Shown one piece after another: positions 21,717 through 32,040 of a stretch of DNA of 38,853 nucleotides. Source of the DNA: Rhodoferax sp. (GTDB taxonomy: Bacteria > Pseudomonadota > Gammaproteobacteria > Burkholderiales > Burkholderiaceae_C); contig NZ_JAUSLE010000024.1 in assembly GCF_030646845.1 (NCBI RefSeq), positions 1 through 38,853 of the forward strand, read 5' to 3'. Position 1 is the stretch's first letter. Every line of letters begins with the position of its first letter. A program made the translations under genes and the position numbers. A model generated the notes under the pieces. That model saw nothing but the letters and a program-made list of their open reading frames with translations. It was not told the origin of the DNA and ran no database searches.

Positions 21717-22450
21717 GAAGGGCTCGCAGTGAGTCGCTGCTCAATGTGGCGCCAGATCGCCCGCTTGGCTGAATCATCCGCGCTGCTCCAATCGCGAATC
21801 TCGTCAAGCGTGCGATAGCACCCTTCGCACAGACCGGTCAGCTCACTCATGCGACAGACCGAAATACAGGGGGATGAGACATTTTCGGCTGTAGCCCTCG
21901 CCAGTATTGCTCGGGCAGCTATTGATTCAGGAGCAACGACCGGCTGCCCGGCCACCGGGGCCTGCACCACATCTGCCACCGGCGCACCGGACATGCGCGC
22001 CAGATCCTGCGGACGCAGTTTGAAAACCCCATGCGGATGGCCAGCCGCCGCCCATATTTCCTCAAAGCGGAAAAGTTCCTGGTCGATCAAGGTGACGGAC
22101 GCTGTTGCGTGCGCAATGGGCGCCACGCCGCCAATCGAAAACCCGGTGCTGGCTTTGACGAATGCGGCATCCGCGCGGCCCAGCGGCCCCACCAGGGCCG
22201 CCACCTTCTTCTCGTCGACCCGCTGGTCGCCCGAGGTCACCACCAGCACGGCAGCGTCGTCTGACTTGCGGCGAAAGATGATGCTCTTGGCGATCTGGCC
22301 GACCGCAATGCCCAGCGCGTCCGCCGCCTGCTGCGCCGTGCGCGCGGCATCATCCAGCATCAGCGGCGCATGCGGGTGGCCCTGTACCTGCAAGGCGGCG
22401 GCGACACGCTGCACGCCATCAGGCAAGGGTTTCAGTTCAGCCCCACACAT
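21713..22450 (-). CDS. YbaK-type tRNA-editing domain fused to DUF1289
   Basis: This 245-aa protein holds two normally separate domains. Residues about 10-165 are a YbaK/ProX aminoacyl-tRNA deacylase domain (AKSIIFRRKSDDAAVLVVTSGD, then GFSIGGVAPIAH), which hydrolyses mischarged tRNA in the cytoplasm. Residues about 191-235 are DUF1289, a short domain with four cysteines (C195, C199, C208, C211: SPCISVCRMS...GLCEGCYRTLDEI) that probably binds metal. The linker, residues about 173-190, is encoded by a copy of the interspersed repeat (21881-21934). The gene begins 1 base after the HMG-CoA lyase stop codon and overlaps the downstream isomerase by 4 bases. Confidence 0.87.
   Translation of the reverse strand: MCGAELKPLPDGVQRVAAALQVQGHPHAPLMLDDAARTAQQAADALGIAVGQIAKSIIFRRKSDDAAVLVVTSGDQRVDEKKVAALVGPLGRADAAFVKASTGFSIGGVAPIAHATASVTLIDQELFRFEEIWAAAGHPHGVFKLRPQDLARMSGAPVADVVQAPVAGQPVVAPESIAARAILARATAENVSSPCISVCRMSELTGLCEGCYRTLDEIRDWSSADDSAKRAIWRHIEQRLTASPS
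21881..21934 (-). repeat. Interspersed repeat copy A, inside a coding sequence
   Basis: Read on the minus strand it shows AATAGCTGCCCGAGCAATAC, then a G-rich GAGGGCTACAGCC and an AAAAT end. This aligns base for base over most of its length with copies C and D. The left arm of the small hairpin is degenerate (GCTCC for GCTAT). It is translated as the linker of the YbaK-DUF1289 fusion. Confidence 0.6.
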
Positions 22451-22451
22451 A

Positions 22452-23360
22452 TCAGTTCAGGCGCTTGTTCAGGATGGCCGTGGCCGCACGCGAGTTGGGC
22501 TTGCGCTCCAGAAAATCGCTGATGAATTTGCCGGCATCCACCAGTTTGTCCAGATCGATGCCGGTCTCGATGCCCATGCCGTGCAGCAGGTAGACCACGT
22601 CCTCGCTGGCCACATTGCCGGTAGCGCCCTTGGCATAGGGACAGCCGCCCAGACCGGCGACCGAGGTATCGAATTGCCAGACCCCCATTTGCAGGCAGAC
22701 CAGGGTGTTGGCCAGGGCCTGGCCGTAGGTGTCGTGGAAGTGGCCCGAGACATCGTTGAGATCGTAGTGCTTGAGCGTGGCTTCCATGGCGCGCTGCACC
22801 TTGAGCGGGGTGCCGACGCCAATGGTATCGGCCACACCGACGTGCTGCACGCCGATGCCCTTCATGAGCCCGGCCAGATAGCTGACCCGCTCCGGCGCGA
22901 TCACGCCCTCATACGGGCAACCGACGGTGCACGACATGGCGCCCCGCACATGGATGCCGGCAGCCCGTGCCGCCTGCACCACGGGCGCAAAGCGTTCGAT
23001 GCTCTCGGCAATCGAGCAGTTGATGTTCTTCTGGCTGAAGGCCTCACTGGCGGCGCCGAACACCACGATCTCGTCGGGTTTCGATTTCAGCGCAGCCTCG
23101 AAGCCCTGCAGGTTGGGCGTGAGCACCGAATAGCGGACGCCCGCATTGCGCGCAATGCCGGCCATGACCGCCGCGTTGTCCGCCATCTGCGGCACCCATT
23201 TCGGCGACACGAAGCTCGTCACCTCGATCTCCGTCAGACCGGCGTCCTGCAGGCGGTGCACCAGCTCGATCTTGACCGCGGCCGGCACCGGCTGTTTCTC
23301 GTTTTGCAGGCCGTCGCGCGGACCGACATCGACCAGTTTGACTCGGGTAGGGATGCTCAT
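22452..23360 (-). CDS. liuE: Hydroxymethylglutaryl-CoA lyase
   Basis: This enzyme splits HMG-CoA into acetoacetate and acetyl-CoA, the last step of leucine breakdown. The 302-aa protein has the DRE-TIM/HMGL barrel motifs: VDVGPRDGLQNEK (metal Asp and catalytic Arg) near the start, the metal-binding HFHDTYGQ, and the catalytic-cysteine signature GLGGCPYAKGATGNVASED near the C-terminus. AGGAAA lies about 6 bases before the ATG at 23360. It sits in the methylcrotonyl-CoA carboxylase cluster, which supports the leucine role over ketogenesis alone. Confidence 0.95.
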   Translation of the reverse strand: MSIPTRVKLVDVGPRDGLQNEKQPVPAAVKIELVHRLQDAGLTEIEVTSFVSPKWVPQMADNAAVMAGIARNAGVRYSVLTPNLQGFEAALKSKPDEIVVFGAASEAFSQKNINCSIAESIERFAPVVQAARAAGIHVRGAMSCTVGCPYEGVIAPERVSYLAGLMKGIGVQHVGVADTIGVGTPLKVQRAMEATLKHYDLNDVSGHFHDTYGQALANTLVCLQMGVWQFDTSVAGLGGCPYAKGATGNVASEDVVYLLHGMGIETGIDLDKLVDAGKFISDFLERKPNSRAATAILNKRLN

Positions 23361-23393
23361 CTTCGTTTCCTCAATTGAATGGCGCGACCACCC

Positions 23394-24314
23394 TCAGTAG
23401 CCGCGCACTGGGTCCACGATACCGGCAATCGGCTCCGCTCGCTCCAGCGCCATGATCTTGCCCGCAATCTGTGCGATGCTTTCATCGCGCAGCGTGCGCG
23501 CCGAGGTGTGCGGCGTGATGCTGATTTTGGGGTGACGCCAGAACGGGTGGTCACCGGGCAAGGGCTCGGTGCGAAACACGTCGAGCGTGGCGCCGGCCAG
23601 ATGCCCGCTGTCGATCAGGGCGATCAGGTCGTCATCGACCAGATGCGCGCCGCGCGCCACGTTGATGACATAGCCACCGGGCTGCAGTTTTGACAAGGTC
23701 TCGCGGCGCATGATGTCGCGGGTGTCCGGCGTGAGTGGCAGCAGGTTGACCAGCACTCTGGTGGCACGCAGAAAGTCGTTGAACTGCGCCGCCCCAGAAA
23801 AGCCCCGCACCCCGTCGATGGTTTTGGCGCTGCGGCTCCAGCCATTGACCGGAAACTCGAACACTTGCAGTGCCCGCGCCACGCGCTCTCCCAGCACGCC
23901 CAGCCCCATCACCCCGACGGCGAAATCGGCCCGGCTGCGCGGCTTGCGGTAGGACCACTTGCCCGCCTTCACGTCGGCCTCATAGCCATCGAATTCGCGA
24001 AAGTGCCGGATCACGGCGTGGCAGACATACTCCGCCATCTGCACCGACATGCCGGCGTCGTCCAGGCGAACCACCGTGGCCCGCGGCGGCAGCCGCAGCT
24101 TCAGCAGCGCATCCACCCCCGCGCCGATGTTGAAGACGCCTTTGAGTTGCGACTGCTCGTCAAAGAACTGTTGTGGCGGCGCCCACACGACGGCGTGGTC
24201 AGCAGGCGGCGCGCCGGGTTGCCAGAGCTCCACCTGGGCGGCAGGCAAGGCAGCCCGCAGACCCGCCAGCCAGGGCTCGGCCTTGGTATCGGTGCAGCAA
24301 AATGTGATTTTCAT
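23394..24314 (-). CDS. ghrA: Glyoxylate/hydroxypyruvate reductase A
   Basis: A D-2-hydroxyacid dehydrogenase of the GhrA type that reduces glyoxylate and hydroxypyruvate with NAD(P)H in the cytoplasm. The Rossmann motif GVMGLGVLGERVA and the catalytic Arg-Glu-His set (INVARGAHLV, FRTEPLP, ITPHTSA) are present. ATG at 24314 (MKITFCC) matches the family N-terminus; the GTG at 24347 adds 11 unlikely residues. The 306-aa length is normal (E. coli 312). It lies between mccA and HMG-CoA lyase although it has no step in leucine degradation. Confidence 0.9.
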   Translation of the reverse strand: MKITFCCTDTKAEPWLAGLRAALPAAQVELWQPGAPPADHAVVWAPPQQFFDEQSQLKGVFNIGAGVDALLKLRLPPRATVVRLDDAGMSVQMAEYVCHAVIRHFREFDGYEADVKAGKWSYRKPRSRADFAVGVMGLGVLGERVARALQVFEFPVNGWSRSAKTIDGVRGFSGAAQFNDFLRATRVLVNLLPLTPDTRDIMRRETLSKLQPGGYVINVARGAHLVDDDLIALIDSGHLAGATLDVFRTEPLPGDHPFWRHPKISITPHTSARTLRDESIAQIAGKIMALERAEPIAGIVDPVRGY

Positions 24315-24369
24315 GGATGCCAAGGGTACCCGGTCCTGCCAAGCCACCTCGCACCAGACCGCACCCTCA

Positions 24370-26391
24370 TCAGGCCACCAGCTTGAGCAGCTCGGCGCCC
24401 TCGGTCACCTGATCGCCGGGCGCGTAGAGCAACTCGGCCACCACGCCATCGATGGGGGCGGCAATCGTGTGCTCCATTTTCATGGCGTCCATCACCGCCA
24501 GCGCCTGGCCGCGTTTGACCTTGTCGCCGGCCTTCACCGCGAACGACACCACCTTGCCCGGCATCGGCGCCGTCAGGCGGCCGCCCTCCACCGCGGCGTC
24601 ACCGGCATGGGCCAGCGCATCAATCGCTATGATTTGTGTAGCGCCTTTCGCAGTAAACACGTGGGCTACATCGCCTTTTCTGTACACACTAACAATCTGG
24701 CGCCGCGCCGCAAACCGCACATCAATGCCATCGGTCACCGGCACAAACGAAAAAATTCCGATCTCGCCCGCCACATCGAGCTGCAGCGCACCGTCGTGCA
24801 GCGTGGTCATTTGCACGACATGGGTCACGCCCTGAAACTCATAGTCGAAGCGGCGTGTGCCGGGACCATGCGAGTGCCAGCCATCCTGCCTGGCCCAGGG
24901 ATCAAGCCACACGGCCCGACCGGCCAATGGCGTTTCTGCCGCCTTTTCCTGCAGCAGGGTGTGCGCGATGGCACTGGCCACCGCCAGGGTCAGGCCGACC
25001 TTCTCCTGCTTGAACAGCACCGCCTCTTCCCGCGGAATCAGCCCGGTGTCCAGATCCGCCTGCACAAACGAGCGGCTCTGCACCACGTTGCGCAAGAACT
25101 GGACGTTGGTGTTAAGCCCGACGATGTGGGTCTGGGCCAGGGCCGTGTCCAGTCGCGCCAGCGCCTGCTCGCGGGTGTCGCCATGCACGATCAATTTGGC
25201 CACCATGGAATCGTAGAACGGCGAAATCGGATCGCCCTCGCGCACCCCGGAATCGACGCGAACGCCACCACTGTTGCGCTCAAAGGTCACGCAATCGGGC
25301 AGGCCGTAGACATGCAGGGTGCCGGTGGCCGGCAGAAAATTGTTGTCCGGGTTTTCAGCGCAGATGCGCGCCTCGATCGCGTGCCCGGTGATCTTCAACT
25401 GGTCCTGCGCCAGCGGCAGCGGCTCACCGCTGGCCACGCGCAGCTGCCACTCCACCAGGTCCTGCCCGGTGATGGCTTCGGTCACCGGGTGCTCCACCTG
25501 CAGCCGCGTGTTCATCTCCATGAAGAAGAAGTCCATGCTGCCATCGGGGCGCTGTTCCACGATGAACTCCACCGTACCGGCCCCCACATAATTCACCGCC
25601 TGGGCCGCAGCCACGGCTGCCTCGCCCATCTGCTGGCGCAGCGCTGGCGTCATGCCCGGCGCGGGCGCTTCTTCCAGCACTTTCTGATGGCGGCGCTGCA
25701 CCGAGCAGTCGCGCTCAAACAGATAGACATAGTTGCCCAGCGTGTCGCCAAACACCTGGATCTCGATATGGCGCGGCCGCTGCACGTACTTCTCGATCAG
25801 CACCGCATCGTCACCAAAGCTGTTGATGGCTTCGCGCTTGCAGCTGGCCAAGGCCGCGGCAAAGTCCTCCGCCTTGTCCACCGCCCGCATGCCCTTGCCG
25901 CCGCCACCGGCGCTGGCTTTGATCAGCACCGGGTAACCGATGCTGTCGGCCTCGCGCTGCAGCAAGGCCGGGTCCTGGTCGGCCCCGTGGTAGCCCGGCA
26001 CCAGCGGCACGCCGGCCAGATCCATCAGCCGCTTGGACTCGGCCTTGAGCCCCATGGCCTTGATGGCAGAGGGTGGCGGGCCGATGAACACCAGGCCCGC
26101 GTCGGCGCAGGCCTGGGCGAACTCCTCGTTTTCGCTCAAAAAGCCATAACCCGGGTGGATGGCCTGGGCGCCCGTGGCTTTGGCCGCCTCGATGATCTTT
26201 TCCCATCGAAGATAACTGTCCTTGGGCGCGCTGCCTCCGATGTAGACGGACTCGTCGCAGACGCTGACGTGTTTGGCGTTGGCGTCGGCATCGGAATAGA
26301 CCGCCACGGTCTTGATGGCCAGGCGCCGGGCTGTGGCTGCCACGCGGCAGGCGATTTCGCCTCGATTGGCGATCAGTATTTTGGTAAACAT
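24370..26391 (-). CDS. liuD: Methylcrotonyl-CoA carboxylase alpha subunit (biotin carboxylase/BCCP)
   Basis: This 673-aa subunit carboxylates biotin and carries it. The biotin-carboxylase N-domain (KILIANRGEIACRVAATAR) and the ATP-grasp with its glycine-rich loop (KASAGGGGKGMR) are followed by EMNTRLQVEHPVTE, a BC C-domain, a linker/BT region and a C-terminal biotinyl domain. VMDAMKMEH in that last domain holds the biotinylated lysine near 638. Pairing with the 540-aa carboxyltransferase and HMG-CoA lyase in one run assigns it to methylcrotonyl-CoA carboxylase rather than acetyl- or propionyl-CoA carboxylase. A copy of the interspersed repeat (24626-24680) is translated within it as residues about 571-589, just before the biotinyl domain. 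Confidence 0.93.
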   Translation of the reverse strand: MFTKILIANRGEIACRVAATARRLAIKTVAVYSDADANAKHVSVCDESVYIGGSAPKDSYLRWEKIIEAAKATGAQAIHPGYGFLSENEEFAQACADAGLVFIGPPPSAIKAMGLKAESKRLMDLAGVPLVPGYHGADQDPALLQREADSIGYPVLIKASAGGGGKGMRAVDKAEDFAAALASCKREAINSFGDDAVLIEKYVQRPRHIEIQVFGDTLGNYVYLFERDCSVQRRHQKVLEEAPAPGMTPALRQQMGEAAVAAAQAVNYVGAGTVEFIVEQRPDGSMDFFFMEMNTRLQVEHPVTEAITGQDLVEWQLRVASGEPLPLAQDQLKITGHAIEARICAENPDNNFLPATGTLHVYGLPDCVTFERNSGGVRVDSGVREGDPISPFYDSMVAKLIVHGDTREQALARLDTALAQTHIVGLNTNVQFLRNVVQSRSFVQADLDTGLIPREEAVLFKQEKVGLTLAVASAIAHTLLQEKAAETPLAGRAVWLDPWARQDGWHSHGPGTRRFDYEFQGVTHVVQMTTLHDGALQLDVAGEIGIFSFVPVTDGIDVRFAARRQIVSVYRKGDVAHVFTAKGATQIIAIDALAHAGDAAVEGGRLTAPMPGKVVSFAVKAGDKVKRGQALAVMDAMKMEHTIAAPIDGVVAELLYAPGDQVTEGAELLKLVA
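24626..24680 (+). repeat. Interspersed repeat copy B, inside liuD
   Basis: On the plus strand a GCTAT-gatttgt-GTAGC hairpin (24626-24642) is followed by CGCAGTAAACACGTGGGCTA and a CGCCTTTT end, the same plan as copies A, C and D. It lies antisense within the carboxylase gene and does not break its frame. Confidence 0.5.
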
Positions 26392-27063
26392 TCAGGCAAC
26401 CTTTTGAAAACCGGAAAAGAGATCAGACACACGGCGAAACGCCGCCTTGAGAAACTTGATGAGCAGCCAGGTGACAACCCACATCAGCACAACCACCACC
26501 ACCAGCAGCAGGCCGAAGAGCAACGGACTCGTGGAAGCCAGCCACACGGCACCGACGACCAGCCCATCCTCGAAGAAGCTGGCAAACAGATTGGACAAGG
26601 GCTCGGGCGAGGTATTGATGGCCGCGCGCGTCGTGGTTTTGGCCGCCTGGCTGGTGGCAGCCAGCGTGCCACCCATGAGCGCTGCGGCCACGGCCAGCGT
26701 GCCGCTGTCAGCCCCAAAAACACCCGCCGCCAGCGCCGCCCCGGCCGGGATGCGAATCACGCTGTGCACGATATCCCACAGCGAATCGACCCCGGGAATC
26801 TTGTCGGCAAAGAACTCGACAAACAGCATAAGGCCACTCGCCGCCAGCATGACCGGATGCTGCAGCAGCTTGAGCCCGTCAGGCAGCGGCATCCACCCCA
26901 GCGCACCCGCCATGCCGGTGATGAACACCACGGCATACAGCCTGAAACCGCTGGCCCAGCCGAGCACCGCCGCCAACGCCAGCAGGCTGGGCAAGTCCAT
27001 GACATACGCGCTGCGTTGCGCAACGCCTGCGAAGGACTGCCAGAGTTGAAGGAGTGTGTCCAT
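26392..27063 (-). CDS. DUF4126 membrane protein, 223 aa
   Basis: A hydrophobic protein with about five or six membrane segments. The glycine-rich segments LALAAVLGWASGFRLYAVVFITG and FFADKIPGVDSLWDIVHSVIRIPAG are typical of the DUF4126 family. Function is unknown. It starts 11 bases after the mccB stop codon, and its own stop abuts the mccA start, so it is cotranscribed with both carboxylase subunits. An internal ATG at about 27000 (MDLPSL) is another possible start. Confidence 0.87.
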   Translation of the reverse strand: MDTLLQLWQSFAGVAQRSAYVMDLPSLLALAAVLGWASGFRLYAVVFITGMAGALGWMPLPDGLKLLQHPVMLAASGLMLFVEFFADKIPGVDSLWDIVHSVIRIPAGAALAAGVFGADSGTLAVAAALMGGTLAATSQAAKTTTRAAINTSPEPLSNLFASFFEDGLVVGAVWLASTSPLLFGLLLVVVVVLMWVVTWLLIKFLKAAFRRVSDLFSGFQKVA

Positions 27064-27074
27064 GGCCCCGGCTG

Positions 27075-28697
<1,623 letters not shown>

Positions 28698-28707
28698 AGA
28701 ACTTCTT

Positions 28708-30444
28708 TCAGGCGGTTTTGTCTTCTTGCAGTCCGAGCTGCTGCTTCATGTCTTCACGGATTTTGAACTTCTGGATCTTGCCCGTCACGGTCATCGGGAA
28801 CTCGGACACAAAGCGAATGTAGCGGGGTACCTTGTAGTGCGCAATCTGGCCCTTGCAGAAGGCCTTGACGTCGTCTTCGCTCAGGGTCTGGCCCGGCTTG
28901 GCGATGATCCAGGCGCACAACTCCTCGCCGTATTTCTGATCGGGGATGCCGACCACCTGCACGTCCTGAATCTGGGGATGGCGGTAGAGAAATTCCTCGA
29001 TCTCGCGCGGGTAGATGTTTTCGCCGCCGCGGATCACCATGTCCTTGATGCGGCCAACGATGTTGACATAGCCCTGCGCATCCATGGTCGCCAGGTCGCC
29101 GGTGTGCATCCAGCCCTCGGCGTCGATCGCCTCCGCAGTGCGGCTCGGGTCTTCCCAGTAGCCGTGCATCACGGAATAGCCGCGGGTGCACAGCTCGCCT
29201 GACACCCCCGGTGCCACTGTTTCTCCCGTGGCGGGGTCAATCACTTTCACCTGCAAATGCGGTTGCACCAGGCCCACCGTCGCCACCCGTTTTTCCAGCG
29301 GCGTGCTGGTGCTGCTTTGGCAGCTGACCGGGCTGGTTTCGGTCATGCCGTAGGCAATGGTGACCTCCGACATGTGCATGTCGCTCACCACCCGCTTCAT
29401 GACCTCGATCGGACACGGCGAGCCGGCCATGATGCCGGTGCGCAGGGTTGACAGGTCGAACTCCTTGAAGCGCGGGTGGTCCAGTTCGGCAATGAACATG
29501 GTGGGTACGCCGTGCAGACCGGTGCACTTCTCGGCCTGCACGGTTTGCAGCACGCTCAAGGCATCAAAGCCGTCATTCGGATAGACGATGGTGGCGCCGT
29601 GGGTGAGGCAGGCCAGGTTACCCAGCACCATGCCAAAGCAGTGGTACAGCGGCACGGGAATGCACAAACGGTCAGCCGGCGTGAGCTTCATGGCTTCGCC
29701 AATGAAGAAGCCGTTGTTCAGGATGTTGCGGTGCGTCAGCGTGGCACCCTTGGGAAAGCCGGTGGTGCCGCTGGTGAACTGGATGTTGATCGGGTCGGTC
29801 GCATGCAGTGTTTTGGCAAGCGCAGCCAGACGCGGGTCCGCCGCATCACCCGTCGCCAACAGGGCCGAGAAGCGCATCAAACCGGCCTCCTCCTGGGTCT
29901 GGCCCGGCTCGTCGAGCCACACCACGGTACGCAGATGCGGCAGGCGCGCAGCCTGCAAGGCGCCCGGCAGGGCCGTGTTCAATTCAGGTGCCAGTTCGCG
30001 CAACATGCCGAGATAGTCGCTGGTTTTGAAGCGGGCCATCGTCACCAGTGCCTTGCACGCGACCTTGTTGAGGGCGTAGTCGAGCTCGGCCACGCGGTAG
30101 GCCGGGTTGATGTTCACCAGAATCAGGCCGACCTTGGCAGTGGCGAGTTGCATCAGCAGCCATTGCGCGTTGTTGTGCGACCAGATGCCGACCCGGTCGC
30201 CCGGCTGCAGGCCCAGGCCCAGCAAGGCACTGGCCAGCTGGTTGCTGGCGGTTTGCAGCGCGCGGTAGCTGTAGCGCTGCTGCTGGTGCACGCTCACCAG
30301 CGCCTCATGCTCGGGCTGGCGCGCCACCATGGCGTCAAAGAATTCGCCCAGCGTTTGCTCGATCAGGGGCACATCGGTGGCGCCGCTGGACAAACTGCAG
30401 GTCAGGGCGGGCGCGCTCAACGCGTTCGCAGGTGTTGGTGTCAT
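28708..30444 (-). CDS. AMP-dependent acyl-CoA synthetase (ACSF2-like)
   Basis: This 578-aa ANL-superfamily enzyme activates a fatty or branched acid to its CoA thioester through an acyl-adenylate. Motifs: P-loop [18 protein letters not shown], the YGMTETSP box, the [11 protein letters not shown] hinge region, [15 protein letters not shown] and the C-terminal catalytic lysine in [13 protein letters not shown]. The ATG at 30444 is preceded by GGGGGAA; the longer in-frame start at 30642 would overlap the divergent regulator. It is first in the run to liuB, so it may activate isovalerate or another short branched acid. The AraC-type gene opposite probably controls it. Confidence 0.92.
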   Translation of the reverse strand: MTPTPANALSAPALTCSLSSGATDVPLIEQTLGEFFDAMVARQPEHEALVSVHQQQRYSYRALQTASNQLASALLGLGLQPGDRVGIWSHNNAQWLLMQLATAKVGLILVNINPAYRVAELDYALNKVACKALVTMARFKTSDYLGMLRELAPELNTALPGALQAARLPHLRTVVWLDEPGQTQEEAGLMRFSALLATGDAADPRLAALAKTLHATDPINIQFTSGTTGFPKGATLTHRNILNNGFFIGEAMKLTPADRLCIPVPLYHCFGMVLGNLACLTHGATIVYPNDGFDALSVLQTVQAEKCTGLHGVPTMFIAELDHPRFKEFDLSTLRTGIMAGSPCPIEVMKRVVSDMHMSEVTIAYGMTETSPVSCQSSTSTPLEKRVATVGLVQPHLQVKVIDPATGETVAPGVSGELCTRGYSVMHGYWEDPSRTAEAIDAEGWMHTGDLATMDAQGYVNIVGRIKDMVIRGGENIYPREIEEFLYRHPQIQDVQVVGIPDQKYGEELCAWIIAKPGQTLSEDDVKAFCKGQIAHYKVPRYIRFVSEFPMTVTGKIQKFKIREDMKQQLGLQEDKTA

Positions 30445-30500
30445 GTCATTCCCCCAGTCGGGCGCACGCCCGGTTAACCGCTGAATAGGCAAGCATAGCG

Positions 30501-30522
30501 ATCCGTGCGCATCGGTGTGCGC
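30501..30522. promoter_or_regulatory. Candidate operator with direct repeat in the divergent region
   Basis: GTGCGC occurs at 30505-30510 and again at 30517-30522, 12 bp apart, each preceded by ATC. AraC-family proteins often bind direct half-sites at about one helical turn. The position between the acyl-CoA synthetase and AraC-type genes is right, but the repeat is short. Confidence 0.25.
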
Positions 30523-30566
30523 CACAAAGTTTGCAAATCGTGCCACATGGCGACATACTCCAGCCC

Positions 30567-31631
30567 ATGCCCGATCGCCCCCCTCTTTCCGCGCCCGCCA
30601 GTACCAGCCTGACATCGGGTCCGGCGCTGACGCCCATGGCATTTGTCAATGCGATTGTGCTGGCCTACAGGCACCGGGGAAAAGACCCGAGCGCCGCGCT
30701 GGCGCTGGCACAAATTGCGCCAGATGACTTGACTGACCCGGCCGCCCGCATCACCGCGGCACAAATGGAGCGCATCTCCGGCGCCGCCATGCAGGAACTC
30801 GACGACGAGGCCCTGGGCTGGTTCAGCCGCCGCCTGCCCTGGGGCAGCTACGGCATGCTGGCGCGCGCCTCGATCAGCGCGCCCAGCCTGGGCCTGGCGC
30901 TGCAGCGCTGGTGCCGTCACCACGGGCTGATCGCCGACGACATCACCCTGGAACTGGCAGTGACTGGCGACAGCGCCACGCTGTCCATCACCGAACACCG
31001 ATCCTTAGGCGAACTGCGCGAGTTCTGCCTGGTCTCGGTCTTGCGCAACATCCACGGGGTGGCCTGCTGGCTGATCGACTCGCGCCTGCCACTCAACCGG
31101 GCGCAGTTCCCGTTTGCAGCGCCGCCGCATGCCGGCGCGTACCGCGTGCTGTTCTCCGGCCCGACCGAATTTGACGCCGCGCAGGCCAGCCTGCGTTTTG
31201 ATGCGCGTTACCTGGCCCTGCCGCTGCGGCGCGACGAGCCCGCCCTGCAGCAAATGCTGCAACGCGCCCTGCCGCTCACCGTGCTGCAGTACCGGCGCGA
31301 CCGCCTGCTGGTGCAGCGCGTGCGCCAGGCACTTGCCGCGCACACCGCGCAGACCCATAACGCGGACGCGCTGGCCGCCCTGCTGGCGATCTCGCCGCGC
31401 ACGCTGCACCGCCAGCTGAAAGAGGAAGGCGCCTCGCTGCAGGCCCTGAAAGACGAGGTGCGCCAGGCCCGCGCACGGGACCTGCTGCTGCGCACCGCCC
31501 GCCCCATCAAGCAGGTGGCCGAGGCGGCCGGTTTCCAGAACGAAACCAGCTTCATTCGGGCCTTCCGGAGCTGGACCGGCCAGTCGCCAGCACAGTTCAG
31601 GCGATTGGGCAAGGCATTGCCGCCAGCCTGA
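30567..31631 (+). CDS. AraC-family transcriptional regulator
   Basis: A regulator of 354 aa. The N-terminal half (about 20-210) matches the 'arabinose-binding domain' type found in OruR/ArgR-like AraC proteins; [18 protein letters not shown] and [19 protein letters not shown] are recognisable. The C-terminal HTH_18 domain (about 255-345) shows [20 protein letters not shown] and the second helix-turn-helix [32 protein letters not shown]. Start at 30567 (MPDRPP) avoids extending into the divergent promoter. It faces the acyl-CoA synthetase gene across 122 bp and most likely regulates it. Confidence 0.9.
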   Translation: MPDRPPLSAPASTSLTSGPALTPMAFVNAIVLAYRHRGKDPSAALALAQIAPDDLTDPAARITAAQMERISGAAMQELDDEALGWFSRRLPWGSYGMLARASISAPSLGLALQRWCRHHGLIADDITLELAVTGDSATLSITEHRSLGELREFCLVSVLRNIHGVACWLIDSRLPLNRAQFPFAAPPHAGAYRVLFSGPTEFDAAQASLRFDARYLALPLRRDEPALQQMLQRALPLTVLQYRRDRLLVQRVRQALAAHTAQTHNADALAALLAISPRTLHRQLKEEGASLQALKDEVRQARARDLLLRTARPIKQVAEAAGFQNETSFIRAFRSWTGQSPAQFRRLGKALPPA

Positions 31632-31667
31632 GTCGCTCTGGCTTTGTGCACAGCCTGCTCACCACTC

Positions 31668-31770
31668 CACAGCTTCTGTGGACAAGTGTGTGCAACACCC
31701 TAGGGAAAACTCGCCGGAGCCATATTTGGCGCGGCCTGGAACACGGTGCCCGCGAAACAGGCAGTGGGCA
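31668..31770 (+). repeat. Direct repeat copy 1 with DnaA-box-like core
   Basis: It begins CACAGCTTCTGTGGACAAG (identical in both copies), followed by TGTGCA, a diverged middle containing TTGGCGCGG, and ends with AAACAGGCAGT. TGTGGACAA is the complement of TTGTCCACA, one base from the DnaA box TTATCCACA. CCACAG/CTGTGG also forms a small palindrome. Confidence 0.6.
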
Positions 31771-31923
31771 TAAGTTGTTCTTGTCAGTCCAAAAATGGCA
31801 CTTCGCCATACCAGAAATAAGACACGATACAGGGGCCGCCTGGATCATTTCGGGGGAAATTATTTTTAATTTTTATCCATCCTGAGCGTGGGGCCAGCCC
31901 GCCCAGGCCGGGCGCCGCTCATG

Positions 31924-32026
31924 CACAGCTTCTGTGGACAAGCTTGTGCAGTGGTGCCGGTACAAGCCCCGCAAGACCATGGCTGGCGCGGGCTGCCGCC
32001 GGGTGCCTGCCAAACAGGCAGTTGCC
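31924..32026 (+). repeat. Direct repeat copy 2 with DnaA-box-like core
   Basis: The second copy lies 256 bp downstream. The 19-base start is identical, TGTGCA and the end AAACAGGCAGT sit at the same spacing (88 versus 87 bases from the start), and TGGCGCGG matches in the middle. Confidence 0.6.
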
Positions 32027-32040
32027 CCCAGGCGCCGCGA

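Larger units (their letters stand above)
31632..32040. other. Intergenic region of 409 bp, no gene, contains a 100-bp direct duplication
   Basis: Nothing here reads as a protein gene. The AraC-type gene ends at 31631 and the HAD gene, transcribed toward it, ends at 32041. The region holds two degenerate copies of a segment of about 103 bp (separate entries) around an AT-rich middle (about 31855-31880). Confidence 0.6.

Noticed and set aside
31632..32040. Replication origin
   Set aside because: DnaA-like boxes are only two and imperfect, and no dnaA, dnaN, parA or rep gene is near; kept as a repeat, not an origin.
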